Origin: Tritonibacter litoralis
GTDB lineage: Bacteria > Pseudomonadota > Alphaproteobacteria > Rhodobacterales > Rhodobacteraceae
Direction: 5' to 3'
DNA length: 64,000 nucleotides
Assembly: GCF_009496005.1 (NCBI RefSeq)
Contig: NZ_WIBF01000004.1
Coordinates: forward strand, 62,001-126,000
Shown here: piece by piece, positions 60,539 through 64,000 of the stretch
Numbering within the stretch: position 1 is the first letter of the stretch
Layout: the number at the start of each line of letters is the position of its first letter
Program-made: the position numbers and the translations under genes
Notes under the pieces: generated by a model
Told to the model about the DNA's origin: nothing
The model's input: the letters and a program-made list of their open reading frames with translations, nothing else
Databases searched by the model: none

Positions 60539-61680
60539 GCGAAATAGTCCTTGAGAATGCGGGAATAGATCGACTTTAGCTGATGCACATGGTCAATCAC
60601 CACATGTTCGTCCACCTGGTGCATCGTCTTGCCCACCAGGCCAAATTCCACCACCGGGCAATGGTTTTTCACAAAACGCGCATCCGAGGTTCCGCCAGTG
60701 GTCGACAGTTCCGGTTGGACGCCTGTTTCAGCGGCAACCGCGCCAGAGACCAGATCCGACAGCGCTCCGGGTGGGGTGATAAAGCTTTCGCCCGAGATCT
60801 TGATCTTGGTCTCAATCGTAACCCCAAATTCTGCGGCGACCTTGGCGGCTTCGTCTTCCAGCCATTTTGACAGGCTGGCCCCGGAATGGGCATCGTTGAA
60901 CCGGATATTGACGGCAGAGGTCGCCTGCGCCGGGATCACATTGGTGGCCGGGTTGCCGGTGTCCACGGTGACAACCGCCAGGGTCGAGGGGTCAAAATGT
61001 TCGGTGCCTGTGTCCAGCGTGTGGCTGGCCAGCCGGTCCATCAGGCGCACCATCGGGTTCAGCGGATTGTTGGCCCGATGCGGATAGGCAGAGTGCCCCT
61101 GTTTGCCTGTGACCGTAAACCATGCGGTCATGGATCCACGGCGGCCGATCTTGATCATGTCGCCCATCTGATTGGGGCAGGTTGGTTCACCCACCAGGCA
61201 GACGCTCATCTGTTCCTGTGCCGTCTCCATATAGTCCAACAAGGCGGTGGTGCCATCGGTGGCGTCGCCCTCCTCATCGCCGGTGATGGTCAGGAGGATC
61301 GCACCGTCGGGCGGTGTGTCCTGCACCAGGTCGATGGCGGCGGCGACAAAGGCCGCGACGCCGGACTTCATGTCTGTAGCCCCACGCCCATACAGCAGCC
61401 CGTCTTTTTCTGCGGCTCCAAAGGGGTCAACGGTCCAGGCAGCTGCGTCACCCACAGGCACCACATCGGTATGACCGTTAAAGCCAAAGCTGCGGGCATG
61501 CCCCTTGGCACCCCAACGGGCAAACAGATTGCTGGTGTCGCCGCGATCCACACGCGTGCATTCAAATCCGGCCGCGCTCAGCAGACGCTCCAACAGAACC
61601 AGCGCGCCACCTTCGACAGGCGTGACCGAGGGGCAACGGATCAGATCTGCGGTCAATTGGACGGGATCGGTGATGGGCAT
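60535..61680 (-). CDS. dapE: Succinyl-diaminopimelate desuccinylase
   Basis: The 381-residue metallopeptidase-fold enzyme has zinc ligands in '[12 protein letters not shown]', '[15 protein letters not shown]', '[11 protein letters not shown]' and the C-terminal '[16 protein letters not shown]'. It makes LL-diaminopimelate for lysine and peptidoglycan. The ATG at 61680 begins '[13 protein letters not shown]'; a 34-codon upstream extension is intergenic. It is divergent from the Hint protein gene. Confidence 0.94.
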   Translation of the reverse strand: MPITDPVQLTADLIRCPSVTPVEGGALVLLERLLSAAGFECTRVDRGDTSNLFARWGAKGHARSFGFNGHTDVVPVGDAAAWTVDPFGAAEKDGLLYGRGATDMKSGVAAFVAAAIDLVQDTPPDGAILLTITGDEEGDATDGTTALLDYMETAQEQMSVCLVGEPTCPNQMGDMIKIGRRGSMTAWFTVTGKQGHSAYPHRANNPLNPMVRLMDRLASHTLDTGTEHFDPSTLAVVTVDTGNPATNVIPAQATSAVNIRFNDAHSGASLSKWLEDEAAKVAAEFGVTIETKIKISGESFITPPGALSDLVSGAVAAETGVQPELSTTGGTSDARFVKNHCPVVEFGLVGKTMHQVDEHVVIDHVHQLKSIYSRILKDYFA

Positions 61681-61822
61681 AAGGGGCTCCTGATCTATGG
61701 CGTTGGTTTGGCCTACCTCGGAACGCCCATGGGTGCAAATCGGCAGCGCGCTTATCTGTGGCAAAAAAACTGCGCAAATCAACTGTCTTCACGGAGCCGG
61801 ATGACTCATGTGTTAAGTTTGA

Positions 61823-61838
61823 TTAACCATTTCTTAAC
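61823..61838. promoter_or_regulatory. Perfect CtrA-type binding site
   Basis: TTAACCATTTCTTAAC fits TTAA-N7-TTAA with the preferred TTAACCAT half. An extra TTAA at 61813 extends the 10-bp phasing. It lies about 200 bp before the choice-of-anchor gene and 142 bp from dapE. CtrA controls motility, gene-transfer-agent and surface genes in Rhodobacteraceae. Confidence 0.6.
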
Positions 61839-61907
61839 AAGACCCGAGGCAGGGCAGCAGACGTGTTGGACAACCGGAAAATCCGGGCCGACATCCATAT
61901 CATCTTA

Positions 61908-61933
61908 TGCAAGAGTCGCGGTATCCTCTTGCA
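61908..61933 (+). promoter_or_regulatory. Leader hairpin before the Hint-protein gene
   Basis: TGCAAGAG (61908-61915), 10-nt loop, CTCTTGCA (61926-61933), a perfect 8-bp stem about 100 bp before the start codon. No T-run follows. It also overlaps an in-frame ATG at 61907 that I consider not used. The rest of the 355-bp gap 61681-62035 shows no gene. Confidence 0.4.
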
Positions 61934-62035
61934 AAGAACAACCGACGCCCGGCGCAGGCCGGATGTGGGCTGCGTATGCCTTGTTCAATTCTGTTGGTCC
62001 CTTGGGGGGCCAATCGGCAGGCAAAGGCAGAGCAA

Positions 62036-63601
62036 ATGGTAGCAGCGTCCGAACTGACATATGATACCTCTGCAACCGCAGAGCAGTTGGCACAGACGAT
62101 CTTTGGCGATGGCGTTTCCGTTGAAAGCGCAAGCTATACAGGGGATCCCCTGTCTTCGGCGATCTATTCTGGCGGAGATGCATTGGCGCGGGACGCGACA
62201 CCGTCGGACACCGGCGTGATCTTCTCCACCGGGCGGGCGGCGGATTACACCAATTCGACGGGTGATGCGAACCAGTCCGCGTCGCGCACCACCAACACCG
62301 GCGGCCCCAATGATGTGGCCGAGTTTAACGCAGCAGCAGGCACACGCACCTTTGATGCGTCATTTCTGGACGTCGAATTCATCCCGACCGGCGACACGCT
62401 GACGATGCAGTTTGTCTTTGCCTCGGATGAATACCCGGAATTTCAGGACTCGGTGTTTCAGGATTTTGTCGGCGTCTGGGTCAATGACGAGTTTGTCGAA
62501 CTGGGCATCGGCACTGGCGACACGGATCCCGGCAATATCAATGATGGCGAGAACCAGAACCTTTACCTCGACAATTCGGACAGTGATTTCAACACTGAAA
62601 TGGACGGGCTGACCGTCACACTGACGCTTAAGGTGGATGTGAACCCGGATCAGATCAACACGATCCGGATCGGCATCGCGGATGTGTCAGACGCCGCCTT
62701 TGACAGCAGTTTGCTGATTGCGGCCGATTCTGTTCAGACCTCATTGGTGGCCAATCAGGACATTGTGCATGTGGACCCGGACGGCAGCAAAACTGTTGAT
62801 GTTCTGGCCAATGATGAAAGTTCCAGCGGCAATGTGCTGACGATCACCCATATCAATGGGCAGCGCATCGAGGTTGGGGAGACCATCACCCTTGGCACTG
62901 GTCAGGATGTGATGCTGAACGAGGACGGCACCCTGACGCTGGTGGGCGATGGCGATGCTGAGGATTTCAATTTCACCTACACGGTGGCAGATGGCGACAA
63001 TACGGACATCGGCTTTGTCGAAGCCAGCACCATTCCCTGTTTTGTGGCAGGCACGTTGATTGAAACGCCAAACGGGCTGCGCCGGGTCGAAGATCTGGCG
63101 GTGGGCGATCTGGTCAGGACCCGCGATCACGGCGATCAACCCATTCGCTGGGCAGGCAACCGCACTGTCACCGCCCAGGGGCGCATGGCTCCGATCCGCA
63201 TTGCCAAAGGCGCGCTGGGCAATACCCGCGATCTGTGGTTGTCCCCGCAACATCGGGTGGTTCTGTCGGATGCGCGGGCCGAACTGCTGTTTGGGGAAGA
63301 CGAAGTGTTGATCCCAGCCAAAGCGCTGTTGAATGACCAAACGGTCACACGGCGGCCCGGCGGTTGGGTGACCTATGTCCATCTTATGTTTGATGACCAC
63401 CAGATTATTTTTGCCAATGGTCTGGCTAGCGAAAGCTTTCTGCCCGGTGATCAGACCAGCCGCCTGTTTGACCCAGCGGTGTTGGAAGAGATCTGCGCGA
63501 TTTTCCCGGAACTGGACCCCAAAACCGGCGCAGGCTATGGCAGCGCTGCGCGCAGGGTGCTGCGTGGCTATGAAGGCCGTGTTGTGACAGCGGTGGCTTA
63601 G
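62036..63601 (+). CDS. Choice-of-anchor-L and Hint-domain surface protein
   Basis: The 521-residue protein has an N-terminal choice-of-anchor-L-like domain ('MVAASELTYDTSATAEQLAQ', 'TMQFVFASDEYPEFQDSVFQ', Asp-rich loops likely to bind Ca), a cadherin-like spacer ('VDVLANDESSSGNVLTITH') and a C-terminal Hint domain beginning 'CFVAGTLIETPNG' (near residue 340). Hint domains can self-splice or self-cleave at Cys or anchor in secreted proteins. No N-terminal signal is visible, as is usual for type I secretion substrates. AAAGG lies 7 nt before the ATG at 62036. Confidence 0.87.
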   Translation: MVAASELTYDTSATAEQLAQTIFGDGVSVESASYTGDPLSSAIYSGGDALARDATPSDTGVIFSTGRAADYTNSTGDANQSASRTTNTGGPNDVAEFNAAAGTRTFDASFLDVEFIPTGDTLTMQFVFASDEYPEFQDSVFQDFVGVWVNDEFVELGIGTGDTDPGNINDGENQNLYLDNSDSDFNTEMDGLTVTLTLKVDVNPDQINTIRIGIADVSDAAFDSSLLIAADSVQTSLVANQDIVHVDPDGSKTVDVLANDESSSGNVLTITHINGQRIEVGETITLGTGQDVMLNEDGTLTLVGDGDAEDFNFTYTVADGDNTDIGFVEASTIPCFVAGTLIETPNGLRRVEDLAVGDLVRTRDHGDQPIRWAGNRTVTAQGRMAPIRIAKGALGNTRDLWLSPQHRVVLSDARAELLFGEDEVLIPAKALLNDQTVTRRPGGWVTYVHLMFDDHQIIFANGLASESFLPGDQTSRLFDPAVLEEICAIFPELDPKTGAGYGSAARRVLRGYEGRVVTAVA

Positions 63602-63604
63602 CGG

Positions 63605-64000
63605 ATGACCTGGCTGGCGCTTTGGGATCGGGCTTCGGGGTTTGTGCCGTTGAGTGATCCCGAGCAGTTGACCACCGAAGGTGACCGGCTGTTGGCACAG
63701 GGGTCGCTGATGGTGGAATTCCAACTGCCCGACGGGCCAAGCCCGCGTCCATTGCTTGCCTTCGCGCAATCTGGCATCTGGCCGCTTCGTTTGGCGCTGA
63801 CAGTATTGCCCAATGGCGCTGTTTCCTTTGTGCTTGATCAACTGGGGCAGGTGGCCCACCATGTGTTTGCGGGCTGTGACACATCGCGGATAGAGACACT
63901 GCGGTTGGTCTATGCCTGGGATGCGCCCTGTGGTTGGGGGCGGATCTCTCTGGAATGCCTCAGTACAGGTCGGATGCAGACACAGCCTGTTGCCAGGCCA
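63605..64000 (+). CDS. Hint-family protein, N-terminal part, cut by window end
   Basis: A frame starting 3 bp after the previous stop stays open to the last base (132 codons read by hand). It encodes 'MTWLALWDRASGFVPLSDPE', 'GSLMVEFQLPDGPSPRPLLA' and 'LRLVYAWDAPCGWGRISLE', a pattern I know from the lectin-like N-terminal half of Roseobacter Hint-domain proteins. The Hint part would be beyond the window. It is translationally linked to the preceding gene. Confidence 0.65.
   Translation, partial: MTWLALWDRASGFVPLSDPEQLTTEGDRLLAQGSLMVEFQLPDGPSPRPLLAFAQSGIWPLRLALTVLPNGAVSFVLDQLGQVAHHVFAGCDTSRIETLRLVYAWDAPCGWGRISLECLSTGRMQTQPVARP

Noticed and set aside
1-64000. CRISPR arrays, prophage, insertion sequences, integrons, toxin-antitoxin or restriction genes
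   Set aside because: Read through for regular repeats, transposase and integrase motifs, and helicase or nuclease clusters; none found.

Overview
The window looks like chromosomal DNA from a marine alphaproteobacterium of the Roseobacter group (Rhodobacteraceae). The indications are GC-rich coding sequence, a general L-amino-acid transporter (AapJQMP), an ATP12-type F1 assembly chaperone, the division-plane ATPase MipZ, the flagellin-FlaF-FlbT trio, Hint-domain surface proteins and one perfect match to the CtrA binding consensus. No phage, insertion sequence, integrase or CRISPR array was found. The assignment rests on family recognition and synteny; no database search was run.

Layout. 1-5.9 kb: end of a HAD phosphatase gene, ATP12 chaperone, then the aapJ-Q-M-P operon. 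6.0-9.9 kb: an isolated AT-richer glycosyltransferase gene, a 4Fe-4S protein overlapping a SixA-like phosphatase, argB and an SDR gene. 10-19.6 kb: a housekeeping block read leftwards from rpmH: rnpA, yidD, ttcA, an EAL/degenerate-GGDEF gene, yidC, a MOSC gene, engB, a DUF2946-like gene and a PepSY membrane protein; a DUF3833-like lipoprotein gene faces the other way. 20-24.1 kb: TVP38-family membrane protein, FAD disulfide reductase, an orphan histidine kinase, and three identical tRNA-Arg(ACG) genes in a perfect 169-bp tandem repeat. 24.4-30.9 kb: a polar amino-acid ABC transporter, a cystathionine-synthase-like PLP enzyme and an Lrp regulator, divergent from a BetI-like TetR regulator and a frameshifted LysE remnant.

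31-34.7 kb is the least familiar stretch: a membrane-anchored fumarylacetoacetase-fold protein, a MipA/OmpV outer-membrane protein, a four-helix membrane LytTR regulator and a small lipoprotein. The divergent promoter region carries direct repeats 21 bp apart plus a perfect 12-bp inverted repeat, an arrangement that suits a LytTR operator. 35-42.3 kb: rplS, rpmE, mipZ and a flagellar block (flbT, flaF, flagellin, flgN-like, flgJ-like, fliK, flgD).

42.3-55.7 kb holds what reads as a polyamine uptake and breakdown locus: a small-molecule kinase, a PuuB-like oxidase, a PotFGHI-type transporter, a GntR/FCD regulator, an SpuC-like aminotransferase and a second Pot-type transporter. A perfect 12-bp word occurs on both sides of the regulator gene, upstream of the binding-protein gene and of the aminotransferase gene, and is the best operator candidate in the window. 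55.8-61.7 kb: MltB-like transglycosylase, RNase R, a TIGR04282-like transferase, a GNAT protein and dapE. 62-64 kb: two consecutive Hint-family surface or secreted proteins, the second cut by the window end, behind a perfect CtrA-type site.

No single clearly new defence or mobile system was recognised. The most novel-looking items are the exported FAH/MipA/LytTR cluster with its operator, the shared 12-mer around the GntR gene, the hairpin that traps the Shine-Dalgarno sequence of the 4Fe-4S/SixA pair, and the CtrA site in front of the Hint proteins.
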